A DNA stretch of 64,000 nucleotides from Alphaproteobacteria bacterium (GTDB taxonomy: Bacteria > Pseudomonadota > Alphaproteobacteria > RS24). Below the pieces are notes generated by a model. It saw only the letters and a list, made by a program, of their open reading frames with translations. It had not been told where the DNA came from and searched no databases. Position numbers and translations under genes: made by a program. Of the stretch, positions 1 to 9,714 are shown one piece after another; within the stretch, counting starts at the first letter, position 1, and the number at the start of each line of letters is the position of its first letter. Location of the stretch: positions 79,451 to 143,450 of the forward strand of contig JAQWIP010000102.1 in NCBI GenBank assembly GCA_029248825.1. Reading direction: 5' to 3'.

Positions 1-122
1 TCAATGGCATTGGGGGCGCTCTCTGAAGACGCCAAATGGGTCTGAGGCGCACCGCCGCAAGCCGCCAGAAACAAAAGGCTGGCGAGGCTAGCGCGGGTAA
101 AAAAACTGGGTCTGCGCGTCAT
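1..122 (-). CDS. Lipoprotein, probable penicillin-binding protein activator (LpoA/LppC type), 5' end only
   Basis: The gene reads leftward and runs off the window, so only its first 40 codons are visible. They encode a basic start (MTRRPSFFTR), a hydrophobic stretch and a lipobox LAAC with the acylated cysteine at about residue 22, followed by GG. This is a classic lipoprotein signal peptide for export and lipidation. AGGA sits 7 bases before the ATG. The family name comes from context: in alphaproteobacteria a periplasmic-binding-like PBP activator is usually divergent from rsmI-yraN-gshB. The visible part proves only a lipoprotein. Confidence 0.6.
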   Translation of the reverse strand, partial: MTRRPSFFTRASLASLLFLAACGGAPQTHLASSESAPNAI

Positions 123-322
123 GGCTTTATCCTATGCCGTTTCGGGGTGGCGCTCGCAAAGCGTTCCGTTTTATTCAAAATGCCTCGCGCAAAACCTATC
201 TGTCTCGCGCGCCGAAGTAAAGCCAGCCGAGACCAGCTTTCTGGCTTATCAACCACGCAAATGTGGCAGCAATGGGAACGGATTTTTCTTGCCTTTGCGC
301 GCCGCCTGCGGTTTCTAGAGGC

Positions 323-1228
323 ATGACGCAAATTCAACCCGTATCGCTGGCTCCTGGCCTTTATATTGTTGCCACGCCCCTGGGCAATGTGCGCGACATT
401 ACTTTGCGCGCGCTCGATGTCTTGGCCTCGGCCGAAGCGATTTTATGCGAGGACACGCGCGTCTCGGGAAAATTGACCAGCCGCTATCAAATCCCCACGC
501 GCCGGATTGCCTATCACGAGCATAATGCCGAAGCCATGCGGCCCAAAATTTTGGCGCGGCTGGAAAAAGGCGAGGCTTTGGCTTTGATTTCGGATGCGGG
601 AACGCCGCTCATTTCCGACCCCGGCATGCCCTTGGTGCGCGCCGCGCGCGAGGCGGGTTATGATGTCTTTACCGTGCCTGGCGCCTCGGCACCCATTGCG
701 GCTTTGTCGATATCGGGCATGGCCACCGACCGCTTTACCTTTGCAGGCTTCTTGCCCACCAAACAGGGCGCGCGCCGCCGCGCTTTGGCCGATTTGGGCA
801 GCCAGTCCGGCACTTTGGCTTTGTTTGAAAGCGCCAAACGTGTGGACGCTTTGATAGACGACATCGAGGCCGAGCTGGGCGCGCGCGATATTTGTGTGGC
901 GCGCGAGCTGACCAAGAAATTCGAAGAATTGATTTTCGGCACGCCCGAAACCTTGCGCGCGATATTTGCCGAGACGCCGCCGCGCGGGGAACTGGTGGTG
1001 CTGATTGGTGCGGGCGTCAAAGCCGAATTGGGCGCGGCGGATGTCGACGCCATGTTAGAGGATGCTTTGGCCAGCATGAGCCGTCGCGATGCGGTGCAGG
1101 CCGTGGCGGAAATGACGGGTTTGAAACGAAAAGAAATATACGCCCGCGCCTTGTCGCTTGGCGCGCCGATTTCGGGCGACCTAAATAAAAATAACAAAAA
1201 GGAACCCGACGATGAGCCAGTCCCGTAA
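323..1228 (+). CDS. rsmI: 16S rRNA (cytidine(1402)-2'-O)-methyltransferase
   Basis: SAM-dependent methyltransferase that 2'-O-methylates C1402 in the decoding centre of 16S rRNA. The 301-residue protein has the tetrapyrrole-methylase fold signatures VATPLGN (about 16-22), CEDTR (about 42-46) and SDAGTPLISDPG (about 90-101). I place the start at the ATG at 323, preceded by TAGAGG; an upstream in-frame ATG at 263 would add 20 residues with no family resemblance. The 3' end overlaps yraN by 17 bases, so the two are probably cotranscribed with gshB. Confidence 0.95.
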   Translation: MTQIQPVSLAPGLYIVATPLGNVRDITLRALDVLASAEAILCEDTRVSGKLTSRYQIPTRRIAYHEHNAEAMRPKILARLEKGEALALISDAGTPLISDPGMPLVRAAREAGYDVFTVPGASAPIAALSISGMATDRFTFAGFLPTKQGARRRALADLGSQSGTLALFESAKRVDALIDDIEAELGARDICVARELTKKFEELIFGTPETLRAIFAETPPRGELVVLIGAGVKAELGAADVDAMLEDALASMSRRDAVQAVAEMTGLKRKEIYARALSLGAPISGDLNKNNKKEPDDEPVP

Positions 1229-1577
1229 ACGCCAATCGGATGCCGCGGGGCGGCGCGCCGAATTTTGCGGCTCGCTGGTGTTGCGGCTCAAAGGCTATCA
1301 AATTTTGCGCCGCAATTATCGTGTGGCCGTGGGCGAGATTGACGTGATTGCGCGGCGCGGAAAAACCTTGGCTTTTGTTGAAGTGAAATATCGCGCCGAG
1401 ATAAGCGCCGCTCAAATTGCCGTTGGCGAGGCGCAATGGCGGCGCATCGAGCGCGCCGCCAGTAGTTTTGTCGGCAGCCATCGCACCTTGCAAGATAAGC
1501 TTTGGCGTTTTGATATTATCGCTTGTGCGCCGCGCGCATGGCCCAAACATATTGAAGATGCATGGCGCCCGCGCTAA
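1212..1577 (+). CDS. yraN: YraN family protein (UPF0102), predicted endonuclease-like fold
   Basis: Small basic protein of 121 residues. It carries the PD-(D/E)xK-like core of the UPF0102 family: GEIDVIARRG at 41-50 and FVEVKYR at 55-61, which supply the acidic and lysine residues of a nuclease-type site. The cellular role is not established. It overlaps the end of rsmI by 17 bases, a very common arrangement, and sits upstream of gshB. The ATG start is fixed by the overlap and by the conserved length. Confidence 0.9.
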   Translation: MSQSRKRQSDAAGRRAEFCGSLVLRLKGYQILRRNYRVAVGEIDVIARRGKTLAFVEVKYRAEISAAQIAVGEAQWRRIERAASSFVGSHRTLQDKLWRFDIIACAPRAWPKHIEDAWRPR

Positions 1578-1617
1578 ACATAAAGCGCACGCGCGCGTTT
1601 GGTTTGAGGAGCCGTTT

Positions 1618-2571
1618 ATGGCACAGGGAAAAACATTGAAAATTGGCGTCCAAATGGACCCGATTGGCGATATTGATATTGTCGGCGACACCAGCTTTGC
1701 TTTGGCTTTAGAGGCGCAAAGCCGCGGCCATTCGCTGTTTTATTATGAGCCCGACCGCCTAAGCATGCGCGATGGTCTGGTAAGCGCGGCCATTCAGAGT
1801 TTGCAACTGGCCGATGTTGCCGGCGCGCATTTCGAGTTGGGCGCGCCCGTGGTGACGGATTTGCGCGAGCTGGATGTCATTTTAATGCGCCAAGACCCGC
1901 CCTTCGATATGCATTATATTTCGGCCACGCATTTTCTCGAGCGATTGCAGCCCGATGTTTTGGTGGTCAATGATCCGGCTTCGGTTCGCAATGCGCCGGA
2001 GAAAATTTTCCCCGTCGAATTTGAGGGGCTTTTGCCGCCAACGTTAATGACCCGCGACCGCGCCGCTTTAGAAGCGTTTCGAGCCGAGTTCGGCGATGTG
2101 ATTTTAAAGCCACTCTTTGGCAATGGTGGCGCGGGCGTGTTTCGGTTGCGCAAAGAAGATGAAAACTTCGGCTCGATGGTCGACATGTTTATGGCCGAGC
2201 GCGAACCGATTATCGCGCAGCAATATTTGCCCGATGTTCGCGCCGGCGATAAGCGGGTGATTTTGGTCGAGGGCGAAGCGGTCGGTGCGCTCAATCGCGT
2301 GCCAGCCCCGGGGGATGCGCGCGCCAATGTGCATGTCGGCGGCACGCCGGAAGCGGCGGGTCTGAGCGAGCGCGACTATGAAATCGCGGCGCAAATCGGC
2401 CCTCGGCTGAAGCAGATGGGGATTATTTTTGCGGGCATTGATATTATCGGCGATTATTTGACTGAAATTAACGTCACCTCGCCGACTTGCGTGCGCGAGA
2501 TTAAGGCCTTTGGCGGGCCGGATATTGCCGCGATGATTTTGGATGCGATTGAAGCGCGTATTGCGCGTTAG
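1618..2571 (+). CDS. gshB: Glutathione synthetase
   Basis: ATP-grasp ligase that joins gamma-glutamylcysteine and glycine to make glutathione in the cytosol. The start is the ATG at 1618 after GAGGAG, giving 317 residues; upstream in-frame codons belong to the end of yraN in another frame. Visible signatures are the N-terminal pre-ATP-grasp segment (VQMDPIGDIDIVGD), the ATP-grasp core KPLFGNGGAGVFRL with the glycine-rich loop, and the metal/ADP region near the C-terminus (FAGIDIIGDYLTEINVTSPT). It is the last gene of rsmI-yraN-gshB; only 6 bases separate its stop from that of the convergent small gene. Confidence 0.96.
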   Translation: MAQGKTLKIGVQMDPIGDIDIVGDTSFALALEAQSRGHSLFYYEPDRLSMRDGLVSAAIQSLQLADVAGAHFELGAPVVTDLRELDVILMRQDPPFDMHYISATHFLERLQPDVLVVNDPASVRNAPEKIFPVEFEGLLPPTLMTRDRAALEAFRAEFGDVILKPLFGNGGAGVFRLRKEDENFGSMVDMFMAEREPIIAQQYLPDVRAGDKRVILVEGEAVGALNRVPAPGDARANVHVGGTPEAAGLSERDYEIAAQIGPRLKQMGIIFAGIDIIGDYLTEINVTSPTCVREIKAFGGPDIAAMILDAIEARIAR

Positions 2572-2577
2572 GCGCTC

Positions 2578-2838
2578 CTAATTGGCTTTTTTGTAAATTT
2601 CTTGGCGCTCGAGCGAGGCGATGGAAATCGTGCGAACCCGCCCCGTGGCCTCATTGGTTAGGCGCGCGTGGGGCAGCTCGTTAAAAGTCGTTAAAGCCGA
2701 AACCGTCCATTGGCTTTGCACATTCTCTTGGCTCGCGCTAGGCAGCTCTCCCAAGGATATGGACATTCTTTTCTTGTTGACCGACGCTTCGATGAACACA
2801 TCTCCCGGCTGCACGCTGACACGTCTTGATCTAAACAT
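2578..2838 (-). CDS. Conserved small protein of unknown function (86 aa)
   Basis: I do not recognise a named family. The protein starts MFRSRRVSVQPGDVFIEAS, contains a DLPHARL-like segment (ELPHARLTNEATGRVRTISI) and ends in a basic tail. I have a weak memory of similar short alphaproteobacterial proteins with an LPHARL...KTIS pattern. There is no signal peptide, membrane segment or cysteine. GAGGT lies 8-9 bases before the ATG, which supports real translation. It is convergent with gshB (6-base gap) and divergent from comM. The LPHARL/TIS core may form a small beta-barrel, but that is a guess. Confidence 0.65.
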   Translation of the reverse strand: MFRSRRVSVQPGDVFIEASVNKKRMSISLGELPSASQENVQSQWTVSALTTFNELPHARLTNEATGRVRTISIASLERQEIYKKAN

Positions 2839-2959
2839 AACTCAACCTCACACTCCGTTTATTTACACCTGCAATTTGCATCACGCAAGGCTTGGCTTGT
2901 GAGCGGCAGGTTTATTCCCTAAGCTTGGTTTCATCTTTGACCCATAAAAAGAAAAAAAC

Positions 2960-4468
2960 ATGGTTGCTCATATAAAGACAATTGCCTTTCAAGGCGACGA
3001 AGCTTTGCCGATTGATGTGCAAGTGCATTTGGCGCCCGGTCAAAATGCTTTCACAGTGGTTGGCCTGCCCGATAAATCGGTGGCGGAAAGCCGCGAGCGA
3101 GTGCGCGCCGCCCTCAGTGCCATGGGGTTGGCTTTGCCCTATGACCGCATCACCATCAACTTATCGCCCGCCGATCTGCCCAAAGAAGGCAGCCATTATG
3201 ATATGCCGATTGCCCTTGGTTTGCTGGTCGCCATGGGGGTGTTGCCGCAAGACCACATCCTCGATTTTTATGTCATGGGCGAGCTGGGGTTAGATGGCGC
3301 CTGCATCGGCGTGCCAGGCGCTTTGCCTGCCGCCATGGCTACCCTCGAGTTGGGTCTGGGGCTTATTTGCCCCGCGCAATGTGGGCCCGAAGCGGCTTGG
3401 TCGGGTCTGGCCGCGCCCGATAAGCCGGGCATATTGGCGGCCGCGCATTTGCTGGAGGTGCTCAATCATTTGCGCGGCACGCAGCTTTTGCACCCGCCCA
3501 AAATAGACCGCCAAACGCGTCCCCCAAAACATCCCGATATGGCCGATGTGCGCGGCCAACCGCAAGCTCGACTGGCTTTGGAAGTGGCGGCTTCGGGCGG
3601 GCATAACCTGTTGATGAACGGCCCACCAGGGGCTGGCAAATCGATGTTGGCCGCGCGCTTGCCCGGCCTCTTGCCAGAATTGCAATCGCGCGAACGCCTT
3701 GAGGTGTCGGTTATCGAAAGCCTGTCGAGCCCGCGCGGTGGCATTCGCTTGGCCGACCAACGCCCGTTTCGGGCGCCGCATAATTCGGCCAGTATGGCGG
3801 CGCTCATCGGCGGCGGCCGCCAAGCCAAACCGGGCGAAATATCTTTGGCGCATTGCGGGGTTTTATTTCTCGATGAATTGCCTGAGTTCTCGCGCCAAGC
3901 GCTCGACGCTTTGCGCCAACCCATCGAGACGGGTCGCGTCGAGGTGGCGCGCGCCGAAGCCCATATTGCCTATAATGCCAATTTTCAATTGATTGGCGCC
4001 ATGAACCCGTGTCGCTGTGGCCATGCGGATGACCCCGACCTTGCTTGCCATCGTTTGCCCCTATGTCGGCAAGAATATCTGAGCAAAATTTCAGGCCCTT
4101 TGTTCGACCGGTTTGATATTCGCATCGACGTGCCGCCGGTGGCTTTATCGAGCATGATGAGCGAAGAAAAAGGCGAGCCGAGCGCGGCGATTGTCGAGCG
4201 GGTCACGGCGGCGCAAAACCGACAATATGCGCGCCAAGACTGTTTGAACGTGCGCCTCGATGGCGACCGTTTGCGCGAGCTGGCCAGTCCAGATGCGGCG
4301 GGTCAAAAACTACTCGATGCGATTATTGAAGATGGTCGGATGACCGCGCGCGGTTTCAACCGCGTGTTGCGGGTGGCGCGCACGCTGGCCGATTTGCAAG
4401 CGCGCGATATCTCGGGCGTCACCGATATCGCCACCGCCTTGACGTGGCGCGGCGTTTCGCTGTCGTGA
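2960..4468 (+). CDS. comM: YifB/ComM family magnesium-chelatase-like AAA+ ATPase
   Basis: The 502-residue protein has an N-terminal Lon-S5-like domain (about 1-170), a central AAA+ Mg-chelatase-type ATPase with Walker A GPPGAGKS (about 221-228) and Walker B FLDELPEF (about 303-310), a CRCG zinc-type motif near 351, and a C-terminal lid. ComM-family helicases promote branch migration of heteroduplex during natural transformation and other recombination. It stands alone: gshB ends 390 bases upstream and maeB converges with a 7-base gap. The region before the ATG is A-rich rather than a clear Shine-Dalgarno. Confidence 0.93.
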   Translation: MVAHIKTIAFQGDEALPIDVQVHLAPGQNAFTVVGLPDKSVAESRERVRAALSAMGLALPYDRITINLSPADLPKEGSHYDMPIALGLLVAMGVLPQDHILDFYVMGELGLDGACIGVPGALPAAMATLELGLGLICPAQCGPEAAWSGLAAPDKPGILAAAHLLEVLNHLRGTQLLHPPKIDRQTRPPKHPDMADVRGQPQARLALEVAASGGHNLLMNGPPGAGKSMLAARLPGLLPELQSRERLEVSVIESLSSPRGGIRLADQRPFRAPHNSASMAALIGGGRQAKPGEISLAHCGVLFLDELPEFSRQALDALRQPIETGRVEVARAEAHIAYNANFQLIGAMNPCRCGHADDPDLACHRLPLCRQEYLSKISGPLFDRFDIRIDVPPVALSSMMSEEKGEPSAAIVERVTAAQNRQYARQDCLNVRLDGDRLRELASPDAAGQKLLDAIIEDGRMTARGFNRVLRVARTLADLQARDISGVTDIATALTWRGVSLS

Positions 4469-4475
4469 CGCGTGG

Positions 4476-6746
4476 CTAGATTTTTTCCAACCCATAGCCA
4501 GCAATTGCGGCCATGTTCAAAACTTCCGTCGAGGTCGCGCCAATCCGTGCGATTTGCACCGGATGCTCGAGGCCTACCAAAATCGGGCCAATCAACGTAG
4601 CGCCGCCTAGCTCTTCCAACATTTTGGTCGAGATAGAGGCCGAGTGAATGGCCGGCATAACCAAAACATTGGCTGGCTCGCTTAGGCGGTTGAACGGATA
4701 GCGCATCATGGCTTCGCGGTTCAAGGCGACATCGGCCGCCATTTCGCCTTCATATTCAAAGTCGACTTTGCGCTCATCGAGCAAGCGAACGGCTTCGCGC
4801 ACATAGACCGAGCGGTCGCCTTCGGGGTGGCCGAAAGTCGAATAGGCCAACATGGCGACGCGTGGCTCATGGCCGAGCGCGCGCGCGGTGGCGGCGGTTT
4901 GCGTGGCAATATCGGCCAGCTCTTCGCTGCTTGGCATATCGATAACATTGGTATCCGACACGAGAACGGTGCGTCCGCCGCGCGCGATGAGCATGGAAAT
5001 ACCCATGACGCGTTGGTTGGCGCGCGGTTCGATGACTTGGCTAATCTCTTCCAAAATAGAAGAATAAGAGCGCGTGACGCCTGTGACCATGGCATCGCCA
5101 TCGCCTTGCGCCAGCGCGCAGGCGCCGAAAATATTGCGGTCATTGGCCACCATGCGCTGGCAATCATTATAGAGTTTGCCGTGGCGTTGCAGGCGCGAAT
5201 ATAAGAAGTCCGCATAGGTTTCAATTTTTCCAGACGTGCGCGTGTCGCGAATTTCAATATCGTCGCGTCCCTCAAGCCCCAGTTGAGCCATATTGGCGCG
5301 CACAATTTCTTGCGTGCCAACCAGAATAGGCTCGCCCAAGCCACTGTCTTTATAAGCAATGGCGGCGCGGATAACTTGTTCTTGCTCGCCTTCGGCAAAA
5401 ATCATCCGTTTGGCGTTTTGCTTCGATTTATTCATGATGATTTGCAGCGAGCTGGCCGCCGGATCAAGGCGCGCTTTCAAGCGCTCCTGATAGTTTTCCA
5501 AATCCACAATCGGCGCCCGTGCAACGCCGCTATCCATGGCGGCACGCGCCACGGCTGGCGGAATGACGCTGATGAGGCGCGGGTCAAATGGCACAGGGAT
5601 AATATAGCGCGGGCCAAAACGCGGCCGCTCGCCTTGATAGGCGGCCGCCACTTCATCTGGCACATCTTCGCGCGCCAACATGGCCAGCGCTTCAGCGCAG
5701 GCAATTTTCATCTCGTCGTTAATCGTCTTGGCCCGAACATCGAGCGCGCCACGGAAAATATACGGAAAGCCCAAAACATTATTCACTTGGTTGGGATAAT
5801 CCGAACGACCGGTCGCCATGATGGCGTCATCGCGAATATCGGCGACTTCTTCGGGCGTAATCTCCGGGTCGGGATTGGCCATGGCAAAGATAATCGGATT
5901 GGGCGCCATAGCGGCGACCATGTCTTTGGTCACCGCGCCTTTGACCGAGAGGCCGAGGAACACATCGGCATCGGTCATCGCGTCTTCTAGCGAGCGCGAT
6001 TTCGTATTGACCGCATGGGCAGATTTCCACTGGTTCATACCCTCTTTGCGGCCTTGATAAATCACCCCTTTGGTGTCGCATAGAACGGCATTTTCATGCG
6101 GCAGACCCATGGCTTTAATCAGCTCAAGGCAAGCAATGCCAGCCGAGCCCGCGCCATTGACGCAGACTTTAATGTCTTTGATATCGCGCCCTGTCAGGTG
6201 CAGCGCATTGATGAGACCGGCGGCGCAAATAATCGCCGTGCCGTGTTGGTCGTCATGGAAGACGGGAATATCCATCAGCTCGCGCAATTGCTGCTCGATG
6301 ATAAAACAATCGGGCGCCTTAATGTCTTCCAGATTGATACCGCCAAAGCTTGGCCCCAAATGTTTGACCGCATCGACAAAAGCGGTTGGGTCTTCGGTGT
6401 CGAGTTCCAAATCAATCGAGTCGACATCGGCAAACCGTTTGAACAAAACCGCCTTGCCTTCCATAACCGGCTTCGAGGCCAGCGCGCCCAAATTGCCCAA
6501 ACCCAGAATAGCTGTGCCATTGGAGATAACCGCAACCATATTGCCGCGCGAAGTATAATCATAAGACGCGTCAGGGTTGTCTGCGATGGCTTGCACGGGA
6601 ATGGCCACGCCTGGCGAATAGGCAAGCGAGAGATCGCGTTGCGTTGCCATCGGCTTGGTCGGCGAAATTTCTAATTTGCCGGGCTTGCCACGGGAGTGAA
6701 AGCGCAGGGCTTCCGCATCGGTAAAAGTTTTATCTGTATCGGTCAT
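4476..6746 (-). CDS. maeB: NADP-dependent malic enzyme with C-terminal phosphotransacetylase-like domain
   Basis: Oxidatively decarboxylates malate to pyruvate with NADP, supplying NADPH and pyruvate. The 756 residues contain the malic-enzyme N-domain (SRGNMVAVISNGTAILGLGN region), the NADP-binding Rossmann motif NGAGSAGIACLELI, and from about residue 435 a full phosphotransacetylase-like domain. In this family that domain is regulatory (acetyl-CoA sensing) rather than catalytic. The fusion is the normal MaeB architecture, not an anomaly. It is divergent from mutS across 176 bases and convergent with comM. Confidence 0.95.
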   Translation of the reverse strand: MTDTDKTFTDAEALRFHSRGKPGKLEISPTKPMATQRDLSLAYSPGVAIPVQAIADNPDASYDYTSRGNMVAVISNGTAILGLGNLGALASKPVMEGKAVLFKRFADVDSIDLELDTEDPTAFVDAVKHLGPSFGGINLEDIKAPDCFIIEQQLRELMDIPVFHDDQHGTAIICAAGLINALHLTGRDIKDIKVCVNGAGSAGIACLELIKAMGLPHENAVLCDTKGVIYQGRKEGMNQWKSAHAVNTKSRSLEDAMTDADVFLGLSVKGAVTKDMVAAMAPNPIIFAMANPDPEITPEEVADIRDDAIMATGRSDYPNQVNNVLGFPYIFRGALDVRAKTINDEMKIACAEALAMLAREDVPDEVAAAYQGERPRFGPRYIIPVPFDPRLISVIPPAVARAAMDSGVARAPIVDLENYQERLKARLDPAASSLQIIMNKSKQNAKRMIFAEGEQEQVIRAAIAYKDSGLGEPILVGTQEIVRANMAQLGLEGRDDIEIRDTRTSGKIETYADFLYSRLQRHGKLYNDCQRMVANDRNIFGACALAQGDGDAMVTGVTRSYSSILEEISQVIEPRANQRVMGISMLIARGGRTVLVSDTNVIDMPSSEELADIATQTAATARALGHEPRVAMLAYSTFGHPEGDRSVYVREAVRLLDERKVDFEYEGEMAADVALNREAMMRYPFNRLSEPANVLVMPAIHSASISTKMLEELGGATLIGPILVGLEHPVQIARIGATSTEVLNMAAIAGYGLEKI

Positions 6747-6922
6747 CTTCTATCCACTTTCGCAAGGGTTTCGCTCGTTTTAGGGCTTCTATGGGGCAAA
6801 GACAAGGCGAAAGCCGCGGGTATCGCTAGGACGAGGTCAAAAAGGACAAGAAATTCAACAGGTTTTTGCCCGCGCACGCATATCTAGGCTGGTTTGGGGC
6901 GCGGGCTTTGCTAAACTAAGCC

Positions 6923-9646
6923 ATGTCTTTGCCTCCAAACTCAACGCCCGATAAGGCTTCTCCTGCCCCGCCAACCCCGATGATGGCGCAATATTTAGAG
7001 ATAAAAGCCAGTCATCCAGACGCGCTTTTATTCTATCGTATGGGCGATTTCTACGAGCTGTTTTTCGACGATGCGATAGAGGCGGCGCAAGCCCTAGAGA
7101 TTACCCTGACCCATCGCGGCAAGCATTTGGGCAACAATATCCCGATGTGCGGCGTGCCGTATCATGCCAGCGAGGGCTATTTGCAACGCCTCATTCGGGC
7201 GGGCTATCGGGTGGCGATTTGCGAGCAAACCGAAGACCCCGCCGAGGCGAAAAAACGCGGCGCCAAATCTGTGGTGCGGCGCGAAGTGGTGCGTTTGGTA
7301 ACCGCCGGCACTTTGTCGGAGGACGCGCTGCTGGAGGCGCGGCAAAATAATTTTCTCGCCGCGCCAGTTTGCGTCGGCGCCACGCATTGGGCGATGGCTT
7401 GGCTGGATATGTCGACGGGAGAGTTTTGTGTGGCAACGCTCAACCAAGATGATTTGCCCGCAAGCCTTGCGCGCATTGGCCCGCGCGAATTGGTTTGGTC
7501 TGCGCATTTGGAGGCGCATCTGGGCGCATCGCTCGACGATAGTATCCGCGATGCGATGATGCGCTCGCCGGTTGCGGATATAAGTTCGCATCAAGCGGTC
7601 GATATTTTGACCCAGCGCTTTGGCGCCTCTGTGGTCGATGGGTTGGGCGCGCCCGAAGACAGCGCCGCGCGCGCGGCGCGTCTGGCTTGCGCCACGCTGG
7701 TTCATTATCTCGATGCCACGCAATTTGGCCTTCAGGTGAATTTGCAACCGCCGCGCCTAGAGCGCGATACGCATTTAATGGGTATCGATGCCGCCACGCG
7801 CACTAATTTAGAGCTAACCCGCACGCTGACCGGCGAGACCAAGGGCAGTCTGCTGGCCAGTATCGACGAGACGGTAACGGCCCCCGGCGCGCGTTTGTTA
7901 AGCTCGCGCTTGGCCGCGCCGTTGACCGACCGGCGCGCGATTGAGCAACGGTTGGCGGGGGTCAATGAATTGGCAGGGGCGCATGATTTGCGCGGGGATG
8001 TGCGTGCCGCGCTCAAGCCGGTGCCAGATATGGCGCGCGCGCTGTCGCGCCTTGCCATGCAGCGCGGGGGCCCGCGCGATGTTTTGGCTTTGGCCAAAGG
8101 GTTGGAAGGCGCGCATCAAATTCAAGCGCTCTTGCTGGAGGCTTCGGTTGAGGCGCGCGAATTGCAAACCCAAAGCGAGCAATTATCCGTGGCCGAGCCG
8201 CAGGTGTCGGCTTTGCGCGAGCTATTGGCCACTAGTTTGGAAGCGCAGCCGCCGATGCTGGCGCGCGATGGCGGCTTTGTAAAATCGGGCTATCACGAGG
8301 GGCTGGATGAGGCGCGCCGATTGCGCGATGAGGGACGCCGCGTCATCGCCGCCTTGCAGCAAGAATATGCCGATGAGACGGGCATTAAGGCGCTGAAAGT
8401 CAAACATAATGGCGTGCTGGGCTATCATATTGATGTGCCAGCCGCACATGGCGATACCTTAATGGCGCCGCCGTTTAACGAACAATTTATCCATCGCCAA
8501 ACCTTGGCCAGTTCGGTGCGGTTCTCGACCCAAAGGCTGGCCGATTTGGCGGGCGATATTTCGCGCGCGGGCGAAACGGCTTTGGCTTTGGAGCTGGAAA
8601 TATTCGCGCAAATTTGCACCGCTTGTTTGGAGGCCAGTGCCGCGCTAGAGGCGCGCGCGCAAAGTCTGGCGGTGCTGGATGTCACCGCCGCGCTGGCTGA
8701 ATTGGCGGTCACGCGAAATTGGAACGCGCCATTGCTTTTCGAGGACACACGCTTTCGCATTGAGGGGGGGCGTCATCCGGTCGTCGAAGCGGCGCTGCGC
8801 CAAGAGGCCAAAAGTTTCATCGCCAATTCCTGCACGCTCGATGCCAGCGCTGAAACCGCGCCGCGCCTAACGCTGCTGACCGGCCCCAATATGGCGGGTA
8901 AATCGACTTATTTGCGCCAAAACGCGCTGATTGCCATTCTCGCGCAAATGGGCAGTTTTGTGCCAGCCGCAGAAGCTGAAATAGGCTTGGTCGACCGCGT
9001 CTTCTCGCGCGTTGGCGCGGCCGATGATTTGGCGCGCGGGCGTTCGACTTTCATGGTCGAGATGGTCGAGACGGCGGCGATTTTAACCCAAAGCGGCCCG
9101 CGCGCTTTGGTCATTCTGGATGAGATTGGCCGTGGCACGGCAACGTTTGATGGCCTGTCGATTGCTTGGGCGGCGGTAGAATATTTGCACGACCAAGTGG
9201 GCTGTCGCGCTTTATTCGCCACCCATTACCATGAGCTGACGGCGCTGCAAGAGCGCCTCGATGGCTTGGCCAATACGTCCATGCAAGTGCGCGAACATGA
9301 TGGCAGCTTGGTATTTCTGCACGAAGTTGGCGCCGGCGCGGCGGACCGGTCTTACGGCATTCATGTCGCCGAATTGGCCGGATTGCCCGATGCGGTGACC
9401 GAGCGCGCCCGACAAGTTTTGGCGCAATTGGAAGACAGCAAAGAAGCCGAAGGCGCCACGCCGATGCTGGATAATCTGCCGCTATTTGCCAGCCCCCCCA
9501 CGGCGGAGAAAGCGCGCGCGAAAGACAATCCGGTTTGGCAAGCGTTGGAGACGCTCGACCCCGATAGGCTAAGCCCGCGCGAGGCGCTTGATTATGTCTA
9601 TCATTTGCACGCGCTTAAAGCGGCGTCCGACAAGGAAAAGCCTTAG
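6923..9646 (+). CDS. mutS: DNA mismatch repair protein MutS
   Basis: Mismatch-recognition ATPase of 907 residues. The N-terminal mismatch-binding wedge holds the F-x-E motif in GDFYELFFDD (about 41-50); the ATPase holds Walker A GPNMAGKST (about 654-662), then VILDEIGRGTATFDG and ATHYHEL. All domains are full length. No Shine-Dalgarno precedes the ATG; instead TAAACT at 6912-6917 would place a transcription start at or just before the start codon, so translation may be leaderless. mutL is not adjacent. glnD follows after 68 bases. Confidence 0.97.
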   Translation: MSLPPNSTPDKASPAPPTPMMAQYLEIKASHPDALLFYRMGDFYELFFDDAIEAAQALEITLTHRGKHLGNNIPMCGVPYHASEGYLQRLIRAGYRVAICEQTEDPAEAKKRGAKSVVRREVVRLVTAGTLSEDALLEARQNNFLAAPVCVGATHWAMAWLDMSTGEFCVATLNQDDLPASLARIGPRELVWSAHLEAHLGASLDDSIRDAMMRSPVADISSHQAVDILTQRFGASVVDGLGAPEDSAARAARLACATLVHYLDATQFGLQVNLQPPRLERDTHLMGIDAATRTNLELTRTLTGETKGSLLASIDETVTAPGARLLSSRLAAPLTDRRAIEQRLAGVNELAGAHDLRGDVRAALKPVPDMARALSRLAMQRGGPRDVLALAKGLEGAHQIQALLLEASVEARELQTQSEQLSVAEPQVSALRELLATSLEAQPPMLARDGGFVKSGYHEGLDEARRLRDEGRRVIAALQQEYADETGIKALKVKHNGVLGYHIDVPAAHGDTLMAPPFNEQFIHRQTLASSVRFSTQRLADLAGDISRAGETALALELEIFAQICTACLEASAALEARAQSLAVLDVTAALAELAVTRNWNAPLLFEDTRFRIEGGRHPVVEAALRQEAKSFIANSCTLDASAETAPRLTLLTGPNMAGKSTYLRQNALIAILAQMGSFVPAAEAEIGLVDRVFSRVGAADDLARGRSTFMVEMVETAAILTQSGPRALVILDEIGRGTATFDGLSIAWAAVEYLHDQVGCRALFATHYHELTALQERLDGLANTSMQVREHDGSLVFLHEVGAGAADRSYGIHVAELAGLPDAVTERARQVLAQLEDSKEAEGATPMLDNLPLFASPPTAEKARAKDNPVWQALETLDPDRLSPREALDYVYHLHALKAASDKEKP

Positions 9647-9714
9647 AGGGTTTGCTCTTGTAAGGCGCCATGCTTTGGCCGCAAAATATGCTATAACCAC
9701 ACCCAAGGAGTTTC

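Noticed and set aside
263..322. Longer rsmI start at 263
   Set aside because: The added residues do not fit the family, and the ATG at 323 has a ribosome-binding site.
4476..6746. Unusual fusion of malic enzyme and phosphotransacetylase
   Set aside because: This is the normal MaeB architecture.
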